Positions 1-9,756 of a DNA stretch of 64,000 nt are shown piece by piece. The notes beneath the pieces were generated by a model, which was given only the letters and a program-made list of their open reading frames with translations, did not search any database and was not told the DNA's origin. Position numbers and translations under genes: made by a program. Position 1 is the first letter of the stretch. The number at the start of each line of letters is the position of its first letter. The DNA is from Plasmodium brasilianum (lineage: Eukaryota; Apicomplexa; Aconoidasida; Haemosporida; Plasmodiidae). The stretch spans positions 78,501-142,500 of the forward strand of contig NW_027122924.1 in the NCBI RefSeq assembly GCF_023973825.1. The letters run 5' to 3'.

Positions 1-1773
1 AAGTCCGTTGACTGCATCTACTTGACGTGGGGAACATGCCTTATTTTGTTCTCTTCCCTTTTCTACATTTGCTTTGTCCACTTCTTTCCCATCCCCAACT
101 TCCTCCAGTTCTGCTACCTCCTTTAGTGCACACGCTTTGTGGAATGAATCCACATGCAAGTGGATTCTCTTTTTAAAAATCTTATTGTAGCACAAATATT
201 TGATTGTAACGCATCCAAAGGCATTTACAAAATAGCTGAATATAAAAGTAAAATTTATTTTTTTCTTTCCCCTAGGTTTAATATACCCAGTATTGGGAGA
301 AACAAAGACATTGTAATTCTTCACTTGGTCATAATATATTGCATCTTTCATTTTTATTATCTCTTCATTCTTCTTTAATTTTGATGATACTTTTAATTTT
401 TTTTTAACAGATATCCTGAAAATAATTATACTCGAAGAGTAGTTACTCAGCGTGACAGATTTGCTAATAACTTCTCTTCCACAATTGCTAATGTTTATAC
501 ACTCACAATTCGTTTTAAGATATTCCTCTTTTTTGAGCTCATTCCTGGGGTTTGAAGTATCAGTAACTGTAATAGAACAAGCACCGATATCACCACCGAT
601 AGCTGCAATGATATCAGTACTGGATGTAGCTGGGCTACCATCAACGTTTACTTTTTTTATGTGTTCTTCTTTTCTTTCACCATCTGCTAACCCATTTTTG
701 TCGTCTTTCTCTTCAACAGGCAGTTGTACTTTTTCACCTTGGACGTATAAATCATGAGTTAGCGGAACAGCAAAGTTTGACAGAACAAAGTCAATGTTCT
801 TTTTAATCTTTTCAACAATGACAGCTTCGTATTCTTCTTTCTTCAAGTCCTTGTTTTTAACATAACGGTACTCTTTCCACAATTGTCCCTTCTCGTTATT
901 GTTCCCATCAATTTGCTCGTCATTTTCCTCACCTTTTTTAAATACTTTGTCGAACAGGTTCTTATTCCATTCGCTTGCTTTACTAGTTAGGTCTATCTTT
1001 TTCACTGTTTCCTTAAATTTTATTTTCTCACACCCATCTCTCAAGTTCTCGGTCCAGTTTACTTTTTTTTTTTCCTCTTTATTTATATAGTCAATTAAGG
1101 TATTCAACTAAAATTATATGAACAAGTCAGGAAAAAGTTGGATATATGGCACTCCTTGCGCGAAACAATGTACAAGCCCACAAAAATGTATGCACATAAC
1201 GCGTAAATGTAAATAAACGCGAATGTAGGTATGTGCAGGTACAAATATATGCAAGTATGGATATGTGTTTGTATAAATATATAAATATATATATATTATG
1301 CACTAGCTCCTGTGCCTACATATTACCTCGTTTTTTTCACGGTATTTGTCTCCTTGATCTGCTAAGGTTTCCTTCTTTTTCGTTTTTTCTTTTATTATTT
1401 GGCTTTGCTTGTCCCATTTTAATTTAGCTTCTTCGAATTTTTTTAAAATCTAGCGAATTTGTAAAAACATCACCACAAAGTATATTTTTGAATGGACCAC
1501 TAGCCTTTTCCGTCAGTATTCACTTGTTAGTAGTTATTGTTCTTATACGAATGTATGTAGAAGTATAAACAAGTACGAAGTAGTATAAAAGAAGTTCGTA
1601 AATGTACACCCAAGTGCTTTTATATTTTTTTTATGTCACAAACGATCATCATGAAAACATGATCTTTATTTTTTTTATTTTTATTATTTTATTTTTAAAT
1701 TTACTCTTTCCTCCTTAGTTTGCTTAATCTTCTCTACAATTACATTTTTTTTACGAGTTTTCCTTTCATCCAT
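1..1773 (-). CDS. MYCBP-associated protein (MYCBPAP/FAP147)-like, partial
   Basis: Three minus-strand exons join in phase: 1773-1705 (23 codons), 1449-1327 (41 codons), and 1107 running off the left edge. All introns are GT-AG and phase 0, giving 433 residues here; the C-terminus is missing. The N-terminus is lysine-rich and coiled. Residues 45-70 (TLADQGDKYREKNELNTLID) resemble the E-L-x-x-N-x-G-E-x-Y-R-x-x-x-E-x-x-x-L-I-D pattern that I recall from MYCBPAP proteins. Around residues 270-360 the motif VSPNTGYIKPRGKKKINFTF looks like a beta-sandwich ASH/MSP-type domain of the HYDIN/MYCBPAP kind. Known members are axonemal (Chlamydomonas FAP147), so a role in the male gamete flagellum is an inference. 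The start chosen is the first ATG of the open exon; nothing in frame upstream supports an earlier one. Gene structure is good. The family name is moderate; another ASH-domain flagellar protein is the main alternative. Confidence 0.6.
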
Positions 1774-1806
1774 TGGTATGAAGTTCGTAATAAAAAGAAA
1801 GGGAAT

Positions 1807-1846
<40 letters not shown>

Positions 1847-2306
1847 TACGGCCATATAAGCATATGTATTTTGTCCTTTCCTCTTTTAAATGTTTTCTTT
1901 TTTTATTTTTTGAAAAACGAAAACTCTAAAAATTATGTCTGTAGAATGTTCGTTTTTTCACTATATTTTTTTTTTCTTTTTTTTTTTTTTTTTTTTCTTG
2001 TCTTAACAAGCATCTCGTTAGAAATGGGCCTTCTCAGTACGCGCGCAGTGATTATATATGTGTATATATATGCGTATGTATGTATGTATGTATGTGTACG
2101 TATGTATATGCGTATAAACGTATTGAACATGGACAGCTGCTAATTATTTCATTGTTTTTAAAGAAAAAGAATGGCGGAAATGGCATTTGCACAAATGGGA
2201 AAATAGTACCATTTTTTTAACGAGCATTTTTGTTAGTAAATATCCTCATGGGTGATTATTGACTTATCCAATTAACCGCTTACCAGCTTATTCGCTTTTC
2301 CCTTCT
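1774..2306. other. Intergenic region between two minus-strand genes
   Basis: No gene seen. It holds a 33-base poly(A) tract near 1810-1843, a long poly(T) near 1967-1997, and a short TATG tetranucleotide stretch near 2073-2106. It lies upstream of the MYCBPAP-like gene and downstream of the RsfS gene, so it contains the promoter of the former and the 3' end of the latter. ORFs across it on either strand are read-through of low-complexity DNA. Confidence 0.6.
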
Positions 2307-3650
2307 TTACCTGTCCGAGATAAATTTTTTGTACAAGTCGTCATTATGGTAGGCGTCAAGGGAGGAGTTGCTCCTGACGATGTAAGGTGGAGGTACGCCC
2401 GGGGTGTAATCGAAGAAGGAAGGGAAATTCTTACTGTCAAAATGCTCATGGGGATATAAAAACAAATTTTCAATATCATAATAATCCCTTAATTCTTTTG
2501 TAACTATATGAATTTTTAGTGGACCACAGTGCGTAATGATCCAGTCATCAAATTTGTTACAATAACAATAGACCACATTTGAAATATATGGAATTTCTAA
2601 ATCTATAAAAATTTTGCTAATTAATTTCCCTACTCTTTTATTATGTTTAGGTGTCTGACCTGTACATAAAATTATGAACATTCCAATATCTCTTCTTCCA
2701 CATTTATTTAAATCTATTACTTTAATGTTTTTAACCTTTTCATGTTTTAATATACATACTACTTGTTCAATGGTAGGCATTATTCCTTTTTCTAATTCTA
2801 ATCCTTCTTCATCTGTGTTATCATTTTCCTCATTTTCGTAGTCAAATAAATAATTTTCATGCGGTCTAACAACAGGTTCAGATTCATGGATATAGTAATA
2901 ATCCCTGTCAGCTCCATCGTCATTCCTATTACTTAACTTTTCTTTCCTTTTGTTATAATATTTCATAGTCTCATATAATAGCTTTTCCTTATTCTCTTCA
3001 TAAAATCTCTGTGCTGGGGTTAAACCTTCATATATGCTATTAGTATCACCCTCTATTATTACTTGTTCATAATTTTCTTTTGTTTTATATTTAAACTCGT
3101 CCATTATTAAATTTGTTCTATCTTTTAAATTGTCACACGTGTCCTTTTTACTGTTAGTATAAAATTTTCCACTTCCAACACTGTTACTCTCATACGATAT
3201 TTCGTTATCTTTATCTGTATCATCAAAAGTAAATTTATTTAATGTATTTGCTTCTTTTTCATTGAAATCATTTTGTTTCTTCTCCTTAGTAGCCATATGA
3301 CTTTCCTTTAGCTGCTTTGAACTATAATAATCTATCGTTTCTTGAATGAAGCTTTGTATATCTAAGTTTTTGAAAGATTTAATGTTTTCATAAAATTCTT
3401 CTTCCCTCTTTGTAGCATTTTCCTCATGTTCTTGTTCTATATCTTTTTTAAAAACATTTGTGTTATCAAAAACTCTGTCGTCAATGTTTATTATTTCGAT
3501 TTTTTCTTCTTCCTTCTCATTTGTATTCTTTTCGCGTTCGTCTTTATTAAGAAGCAGCTCATTTGCTTGTTTTAACTTGTCAAAAATTTTACTATCACTC
3601 ATGTACCTTCTCGCTAAAAAAATGGGGAAGCGATACATCCTTCGCACCAT
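2307..3650 (-). CDS. Ribosomal silencing factor RsfS/Iojap family protein
   Basis: Single-exon gene of 447 residues. The C-terminal domain (about residues 291-400) is a RsfS/DUF143 fold: it opens with the helix MPTIEQVVCILKHEKVKNIK, continues with VIDLNKCGRRDIGMFIILCTG, and carries the hallmark DDWIITHCGPLKIHIVTKEL followed by R-D-Y-Y-D-I-E-N-L. In the family this last segment reads D-W-x-x-x-D-x-G-x-x-x-V-H-x-F/V-x-x-E-x-R-x-x-Y-x-L-E. RsfS binds uL14 of the large subunit and blocks joining of the small subunit in bacteria and organelles. The first 20 residues are basic and hydrophobic with no acidic residue (MVRRMYRFPIFLARRYM), suggesting a mitochondrial presequence; apicoplast targeting is less likely because no signal peptide is obvious. 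Residues 30-290 are a hydrophilic, Glu/Lys/Asn-rich spacer absent from bacterial RsfS (about 105-130 residues). Residue range 380-447 is a parasite-type tail. Confidence 0.85.
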   Translation of the reverse strand: MVRRMYRFPIFLARRYMSDSKIFDKLKQANELLLNKDEREKNTNEKEEEKIEIINIDDRVFDNTNVFKKDIEQEHEENATKREEEFYENIKSFKNLDIQSFIQETIDYYSSKQLKESHMATKEKKQNDFNEKEANTLNKFTFDDTDKDNEISYESNSVGSGKFYTNSKKDTCDNLKDRTNLIMDEFKYKTKENYEQVIIEGDTNSIYEGLTPAQRFYEENKEKLLYETMKYYNKRKEKLSNRNDDGADRDYYYIHESEPVVRPHENYLFDYENEENDNTDEEGLELEKGIMPTIEQVVCILKHEKVKNIKVIDLNKCGRRDIGMFIILCTGQTPKHNKRVGKLISKIFIDLEIPYISNVVYCYCNKFDDWIITHCGPLKIHIVTKELRDYYDIENLFLYPHEHFDSKNFPSFFDYTPGVPPPYIVRSNSSLDAYHNDDLYKKFISDR

Positions 3651-4410
3651 TTTAAGAGAATATTTATTCGTATAAAAAAGAACAAAACTTGGCCCGTAAG
3701 TATTTACATGGTGTCACGATTTTCTAGCTACCCATTATTTGTTTTATCGCATGCTTAGGCATGTTTTATTTTTTTTAGCACACGTTTCGGCAGATTTGAT
3801 TATTTTTGTAACATGTTCAGGTAGATTTTATTTTTTTTATTACATGTTCAGGTTGATTTTATTTTTTTTATTACATGTTCAGGTATATTTAATTTTTTTT
3901 TGTAACATGTTCAGGTAGATTTTATTTTTTTTATTACATGTTCAGGTATATTTAATTTTTTTTTGTAACATGTTCAGGTAGATTTTATTTTTTTTTTGTA
4001 ACATGTTCAGGTATATTTTATTTTTTTTTTTGTAACAAGTTCAGGTAGATTTTATTTTTTTTAATACATGTTCAGGTAAATTTTATTCTTTTTAATTCAT
4101 GCTCAGTTAAATTTTTTCTTTTTTTAAGAACCACCCAAAGCTGAGTAAATAATTTATGTAGATGAAACATTGCGCCGTATTATTATTTTAGTTTCGGAGT
4201 TTTTGTGTATTTCGCATCTTTTAAGCGTAACGTGCCTTTCGCTCTTCCGTCCTTTTGTCAATGTTGATGCGGCATTTACGTGTAAATTTTTTACATACAT
4301 ACGTAAATACGTACATCCCAACACTGCATTTGGCCCCTCCTTTCGTACAAACTTCCTAGCTTCAGAGCTACTTTTGCTAAGAACTTTTAGCATAAGTACA
4401 GGAGAATAAG
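3651..4410. other. Intergenic region between divergent genes, with minisatellite
   Basis: Head-to-head spacer between RsfS (minus) and the NSUN5-type gene (plus), so it is a shared promoter region. It is dominated by the tandem array listed separately. The last 270 bases are unique and less AT-rich. Short overlapping ORFs in both directions at 4154-4417 show no recognisable protein. Confidence 0.6.
3755..4115. repeat. Minisatellite, about 31-bp unit, in a bidirectional promoter
   Basis: About eleven degenerate copies of a unit built around ACATGTTCAGGTAGATTTTA followed by a T-run of 6-10. Copy length varies mainly through the T-run. The conserved core ATGTTCAGGTA recurs at roughly 30-bp spacing. 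It lies between two divergent genes, so it could influence both, though this is only positional inference. Confidence 0.8.
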
Positions 4411-6324
4411 ATGTCATTTATTTACAGAAAAGCTGCCCAAATGTTATCTAGGTGCGTTCAAGGAGAAGGGATAAAAGAAGTTTTGTTTAAAAAAGAAGAT
4501 AAATCCATTAAAAAGGTATAAAAAGGAAAACATAAAGTTCATTTTGCCTGTGCATATACGTTTATATGTACGTACATATGTACGTATATATGTACGTATA
4601 TATGTACATATATATATGTTGGATTATATATGTACACGTTCATGCGCATATATATAGGCGTTTATGAGCCCAATGCATACAAGTAAAAGAAATGGGATTT
4701 TCCCCTTTTGCAGCTGTACGCCATACTATACAAAGCGCTAGAGGACCTGGATGTGCTAAACAGAATATACAATATTTATTTGTTAAAAATATGCAAGAAC
4801 AAATTTTTGGGAATTATTCTTCTAAGTGTATTAGTTCAGAGGAATCAAATCGACGGAGGGGGGAAGTTAAGACGAGAAATTATGAAAAAAGAAAAGGCTA
4901 TTCTACAGTTTTACCACCATTTAAAAGGATTGGTAAGTAGCATAAGCGGTAGCGGTAGTAACGTGTTAAAGGAAACAAAAGAATTAACGAAATATTTCGT
5001 CATATATAATGATAGCAAAAAAAGTGCAGAGGAATTAAAAAAATGGTTAGTAATAGAAGAAGATGAGGATGTAAAAGGTCTGTACAAAATTAGGAATGAT
5101 AAAGTAAAAAGGTTAATAGCTAGTCGTATATATATGAAAAATAAAATAAGAATAATTGATAAAACGTCATGTTTAGTTGTTCAGGCAGGGAATATAAAAA
5201 GAGGAATGGTTATTGTAGATATATGTTCTTCTCCAGGTAGTAAGGCTATCTGTAGTCTTATCTCGTTAAAAAAAAAAGGATTTTTAATATGCATTGAAAA
5301 AAATAAAAAAAGATGTTATACTTTATTGGTAGAAATTTTAAAGAATGATGATTATATTGGGCCCTATACTGATGAGCATTTTGGTGAAGACACAAAATTT
5401 CATCTTAACCAAAAAAATTTTTTTATTAATTTTAAAGACATATATATATATTACATAAAACATAAAAATAATGAATTAATTATTAAAATATTTAACTGTA
5501 ATTTTCTCGACTTATCTTATCATCATTTTGAGGAATTTGGCCAAATAGACGTTGTATTTGTTGATCCTTCTTGCTCCTCAAGTGGAATGCCGGATTTTGC
5601 GTATAAGGAGAACATGCGACGTGTGTTCCCCTGCGCTAGGGGTGAAGAGAAGTATAGAGGTGGTGAAAGCTGCAATGATAGCTGCAATGATAGCTGCAGT
5701 GAAAGCTGCAGTGATAGCCGCAATGATAGCCGCAATGATAGCCGCAATGATAGCCGCAACGATAGCCGCAGTGATAGCCGCAATGATAGCCGCAACGATA
5801 GCCGCAATGATAGCCGCAACGATAGCCGCAATGACGATGATGTTGGGACAGGAGGCCCAGTGGAGGCAGAAGTATCGGGAGCATTAATCAAACCAAATAG
5901 TAATGATGCCGCCGAATGGGCAAATGTAAGCAATAAAAAAGGTACATGTAAACGTGAAATAATAGATTATAATATTTATGATGATGTGTCAAAGGGACAA
6001 ATTCCAAGGGTACCCCACACTTTTGTAGATAAGGTAAAAAAATTGTGTGAGTTTCAAAAAAATATATTAAACCACGCTTTGGTAAATTTAAAAACAGCTA
6101 AAACGTTTATTTATTCAACTTGCTCTTTTTTTGAAGAAGAAAATGAACAAGTTATACAAAATGCGTTAAGAAGTAATGCAAATTTTTCTTTAGAAAAAGC
6201 AGGAACAGATAAATTCCTTTTCAATAATGGACAGTATGAATTTTCAAATAAATGCGTGAGAACCTTCCCTGGGAGAGACTCCTGTAGGGGCATATTTATT
6301 GCGAAGATATGTCGCACGGGATAG
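4411..6324 (+). CDS. NSUN5/Rcm1-type 25S/28S rRNA (cytosine-C5)-methyltransferase
   Basis: Two exons: 4411-4515 (35 codons) and 4714-6324, phase 0, intron GTATAA...TTTTGCAG; 571 residues. The fold is a NOL1/NOP2/Sun methyltransferase. Visible motifs: SAM-binding motif I near residues 200-215 (VDICSSPGSKA, family V-x-D-x-C-A-x-P-G-x-K), motif IV near 319-329 (DPSCSSSGMPD, with the Cys that contacts the target base), and motif VI near 501-506 (YSTCSF, catalytic Cys). The DPSC-S-G-S-G-M signature and the N-terminal layout fit NSUN5/Rcm1 better than NSUN1/Nop2. NSUN5 methylates one cytosine in large-subunit rRNA in the nucleolus. An Asn-Asp-Ser-Arg repeat insertion (about residues 353-409) sits just after motif IV. 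The start ATG gives MSFIYRKAAQMLSR, the typical helical start of NSUN5 proteins. High confidence for the family, good for the subfamily. Confidence 0.9.
5665..5834 (+). repeat. Coding 12-bp repeat (N-D-S-C / N-D-S-R) in the NSUN5-type gene
   Basis: About 14 copies of the 12-base unit GATAGCCGCAAT and its variant GATAGCTGCAGT. It encodes alternating NDSC then NDSR tetrapeptides. It interrupts the catalytic domain after motif IV and must loop out of the fold. The array stays open on all three plus frames and on the minus strand, so several ORFs there are shadows. Confidence 0.9.
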
Positions 6325-6392
6325 TTCAATAAAGGGTTCATTAAGGAAAGCAACCAGTGGAGCACAAGTGATATGTTTACATCATTTTGTAT

Positions 6393-6427
<35 letters not shown>

Positions 6428-6975
6428 CTCATGAACGTACATTTGTTAATTTTCAATCCCCTGTATGCTTTATTTTTTTTTTAAAAAAAGAAGGGAAAAA
6501 GTTTTTACAAAAAATGGCTGATGAACTACAATTTTTGAGTAATTTTTTTTTTTTTTTTTTTTTATTTAATTTTTTTAATATTAATAAGGGTGAAAAAAGA
6601 AGGCTACTTGTTACTCGATCTGACGATACGAAAGTTCGTTGGAACGGTAAAATGGGAAAAGGCTAAACAGGGAAGCGAATAAACGGATAAGGTCTTGTGT
6701 ATCTCATGTAAGTTACATGAACCCAAGCATATGCATATTTATTAACATGTGCACCTATGTAAATACTCTCATATATGTATATACTATATGCACGAGCGAA
6801 ATGGAGGAGTTTTGTTTTGGTTTGTTCTTCTTAATTTTTGGTGGCATGTATCGAGTTCAATGACTTATGTGCTATGTTTTCAGTGTTTGCATGGATTTTT
6901 TAAGTACTGATTTATGGTGCACTGAGGAGGTGAATCGGTATATATGAGCGGTTTTTCTGCTTCCCACTTCCAACT
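6325..6975. other. Convergent 3' spacer with T-tracts
   Basis: Tail-to-tail spacer between the NSUN5-type gene and the dynein intermediate chain gene. It holds two long poly(T) tracts (about 6391-6427 and 6542-6563). An ORF through 6373-6666 is phenylalanine runs from these tracts and is not supported as a gene. Confidence 0.6.
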
Positions 6976-9273
6976 TCAAACCATCTCCATGTCCACCTGG
7001 TCAGCCGGCACGCACTCGGCTTTCAATTTTTCAATTTTGCTGTCAAACTGAGTAACATCTTCAGCTCGGGGTTGATATATTTCGGTGGATGCATTCCATA
7101 GGGTCAAGCCCCCGTCTGAGTCAGCAGCAATGAGTTTCCTTCCATCGTATGACCAGGCAATTTTATTTGTTGATTTTTCCTGAACAGTGGTTTCAAAGAA
7201 AGAACATTCCATATCATAAGAGATGTTAAATAGTGTAATATTTCCGTTACTACTACATGCTGCAAATATGGATGGATGAGTTGGACTCCATTTAACATCC
7301 ATTAGATAATCTTCAAACGTGTTAAAAGTGAATAGTATATTTCTAGGTTGTTTTATACTAATTAATTTACATGTCCAATCAACTGAAGATGTTAATATGA
7401 GATCATTATGATCATTGGTACCTTCAATTAGTGGATGGAATTGTGTAGCTGTTAATGGACCATGATGAATATTATAATATTCAGTTATACCTACTTTGTT
7501 ACCATGTATTTGAGCTTGAAATAAAGATCCATCTTCTGCACCTCCATATAATGTGTTTATTTCTCCTTCTTGAAAAGAAAAAGAACAACAAGACACTTCT
7601 TTGTTTGCTCTTTTTAGATCTACTGTATCAGATGGATAGGTAAGCATATTCAAAGACCAGTTACATAATCTGCCATCTGTGTCTACTGTTACCAAATTAT
7701 GAGCATTTTGTGTACCAATAACTTCTGCACAATAAATTGGATGTAAATGACCTTGCGAGGTCAGGTAAGTTTTTTGTATCGGTTTTTGGTTAGCTCGAAT
7801 ATCCCATAAAACAACATTACCTGTATAAGTACCTCCTATTATTAAATGAGGATTAAATTTATTAAACAATGTTGTACATACTGCATGTTGAGATGTGAAT
7901 ACATATTCTGGTCTACTATTCATTGTTATATTCCATACTAAAATATATCCATCAGGATCTGCATAATTACACACATCGGACAATCCGTAAGAAGCTAAAA
8001 ATAAATCGCTATATATATGAGATGTTTTTACATCTGTGATTGGTCTTCCATTTGTATATTTTTTACAGTAATATGTATTAAGAAATTTTAATTTTTCAAA
8101 ACTTTCAGATTCATCGCTTATATCTTTTGCTACAAAATCGAAGGTGGAATTAAACATGTCTTGTTCACCTAAGGACCGTTCTATTATTTTTGAGCTATTC
8201 TGGATAAATTTCATGTAACTGCTGCTCTTAAGTATGCTTTTCCTTTTCTCTTCGTCTACAAAGATGTTGTTCTTTCCTTCTTTTAAGCAGTTCTTTGGCT
8301 TTCCCTGGTTTGAGAGCCTTTGGTGGGTACTGCTCTTATCGCTCTTGATGTTGTCTGCGTCCTGTTCGAGGTCCTCTTCCCCATCTGCTTCCCTGTTCGA
8401 CACCCTGTTCGCCACCCTGTTCTCGTCAACCTCTTCACTTCTGTATTCGTTTCTCTCTTCGCTTTGTTCCTCGCCTCCCTCTTCAGAAGAAAAATCCTCT
8501 TTTTCTGATAGCTTCTTCTTTTTCAGGACAACATTTTTTTTACTTGACATGGTCATGTTACTATGTAATTTCCCCATTTTATTGGTACTATCCTTTTGGG
8601 CTCCCGTATTTGAGAAGAGAGTAGTCATCTTCCCTTTTCCGTTCCTTTGATGATAAGAAGTAGTAGTAGCGGCAGCAGTAATAGTGGCGGTAGTCGGGGC
8701 AGTCGCGGAACCACTATCAAACATATTGACCTGAGTGGACTTATCAAAATTAATAATATTTTTCTGTTTCACGTTAATAACCTTTTCGTATTTCACCTTG
8801 TTAATTTTAAAATTAAAATTTTTCCCCGATGAATTGTTTTTTTTAAAAAGGAAAGAGTGATCTGTGTGTTCTTCTAAAGAGCTACTGTTATTGTAGAACT
8901 GGTCTTTGGTAAGGCTCCCATTAATTATATGGTTATCTAAATATATCCTATCATTACTACCATTTAGTTGTTTTTTAAATAGTACATTTTCTTGGTCTTC
9001 TTTTTCTAAGGATTCTAAGAAATTCTTTAGCATTTGATCAGGATCAGGGTACTCATCACCGCTAATATTTCTTGTTATGCTGCTATCCCTTGTTATATTG
9101 CTTTCTTTTACTTCATTACTCATTAAAATGCTTTCGTTTGATCTCTTTAACTCTTCCAAGTATTTTTTCCTCTCCTCAAGCTCTATCCTCTGTGCACACA
9201 ACTTGTTTTGTAGTTGTATTCGTTCTTCCTCGTTAATAGACTTCAAGGCATCATATTCGGCGGTGTTCTCCAT
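6976..9273 (-). CDS. Cytoplasmic dynein intermediate chain (WD-repeat)
   Basis: Single-exon minus-strand gene, 765 residues with the start chosen at 9273 (MENTAEYDALKSINEEER). It binds the dynein heavy chain tail and light chains, and links the motor to dynactin. The N-terminus (residues 10-50) is a charged single alpha-helix/coiled coil as in DYNC1I proteins (EEERIQLQNKLCAQRIELEE). Residues 60-400 are low complexity, Ser/Glu/Asn-rich. From about residue 430 to 745 there are WD repeats: GYILVWNITMNSRPEYVFTS, NVVLWDIRANQKPIQKTY, SSVDWTCKLISIKQPRNILF, FAACSSNGNITLFNISYD and DSDGGLTLWNAS are clear blades. The sequence D-I-R-x-N-x-x-P-I-Q and the W-S-P-T-H-P-S-I-F-A motif are characteristic of dynein IC. 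The open frame continues 120 codons upstream through an 18-bp minisatellite (RKYIHT repeats), which I regard as 5' untranslated. The roadblock light chain of the same motor is encoded about 9 kb away. Confidence 0.92.
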   Translation of the reverse strand: MENTAEYDALKSINEEERIQLQNKLCAQRIELEERKKYLEELKRSNESILMSNEVKESNITRDSSITRNISGDEYPDPDQMLKNFLESLEKEDQENVLFKKQLNGSNDRIYLDNHIINGSLTKDQFYNNSSSLEEHTDHSFLFKKNNSSGKNFNFKINKVKYEKVINVKQKNIINFDKSTQVNMFDSGSATAPTTATITAAATTTSYHQRNGKGKMTTLFSNTGAQKDSTNKMGKLHSNMTMSSKKNVVLKKKKLSEKEDFSSEEGGEEQSEERNEYRSEEVDENRVANRVSNREADGEEDLEQDADNIKSDKSSTHQRLSNQGKPKNCLKEGKNNIFVDEEKRKSILKSSSYMKFIQNSSKIIERSLGEQDMFNSTFDFVAKDISDESESFEKLKFLNTYYCKKYTNGRPITDVKTSHIYSDLFLASYGLSDVCNYADPDGYILVWNITMNSRPEYVFTSQHAVCTTLFNKFNPHLIIGGTYTGNVVLWDIRANQKPIQKTYLTSQGHLHPIYCAEVIGTQNAHNLVTVDTDGRLCNWSLNMLTYPSDTVDLKRANKEVSCCSFSFQEGEINTLYGGAEDGSLFQAQIHGNKVGITEYYNIHHGPLTATQFHPLIEGTNDHNDLILTSSVDWTCKLISIKQPRNILFTFNTFEDYLMDVKWSPTHPSIFAACSSNGNITLFNISYDMECSFFETTVQEKSTNKIAWSYDGRKLIAADSDGGLTLWNASTEIYQPRAEDVTQFDSKIEKLKAECVPADQVDMEMV

Positions 9274-9317
9274 GTTCACTCCAGGTGCGGTATACGTGTA
9301 CATGTATGGGGGTGTAT

Positions 9318-9612
9318 GTGTGCACTCACGTGTGCGTACGTACTTACGTGTGTGTATGTACTTACGTGTATGTATGTACTTACGTGTATGTATGTACTTA
9401 CGTGTATGTATGTACTTACGTGTATGTATGTACTTACGTGTGTGTACGTACTTATGTGTGTGTATGTACTTACGTGTATGTATGTACTTACGTGTGTGTA
9501 CGTACTTACGTGTATGTATGTACTTACGTGTGTGTATGTACTTACGTGTATGTATGTACTTACGTGTATGTATGTACTTACGTGTGTGTATGTACTTACG
9601 TGTGTGCATGTG
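9318..9612. repeat. 18-bp minisatellite upstream of dynein intermediate chain
   Basis: About sixteen copies of an 18-base unit, TATGTACTTACGTGTATG on the plus strand with TGTG/TACG variants. Because 18 is a multiple of three it stays open in all three frames on the plus strand and one on the minus, where it reads (RKYIHT)n directly in frame with the dynein gene. It begins about 45 bases upstream of the chosen start codon. Confidence 0.9.
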
Positions 9613-9620
9613 CTTTCTCA

Positions 9621-9640
9621 TGCATGCAGACATGCATGCA
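9621..9640. promoter_or_regulatory. Paired TGCATGCA palindromes
   Basis: Two perfect copies of the 8-base palindrome TGCATGCA at 9621-9628 and 9633-9640, about 350 bases upstream of the dynein intermediate chain start. TGCATGCA-type sites are bound by ApiAP2 domain factors in Plasmodium (for example AP2-EXP-like and SIP2-type half sites), which makes a regulatory role possible. Function is inferred only. Confidence 0.4.
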
Positions 9641-9756
9641 TAAAGTGTAACCTTTCAAGTCCTCGTTTGTTGGAGCTATTTTTCAGCTTAAGTATTACTC
9701 CCCCCTTTTTAATCGTTCTTACTTAAATTTTGTACAGTCATTATTTTTTTTGACAA

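Noticed and set aside
6373..6666. 97-codon ORF after the methyltransferase gene
   Set aside because: Built from two poly(T) tracts; no recognisable protein between.
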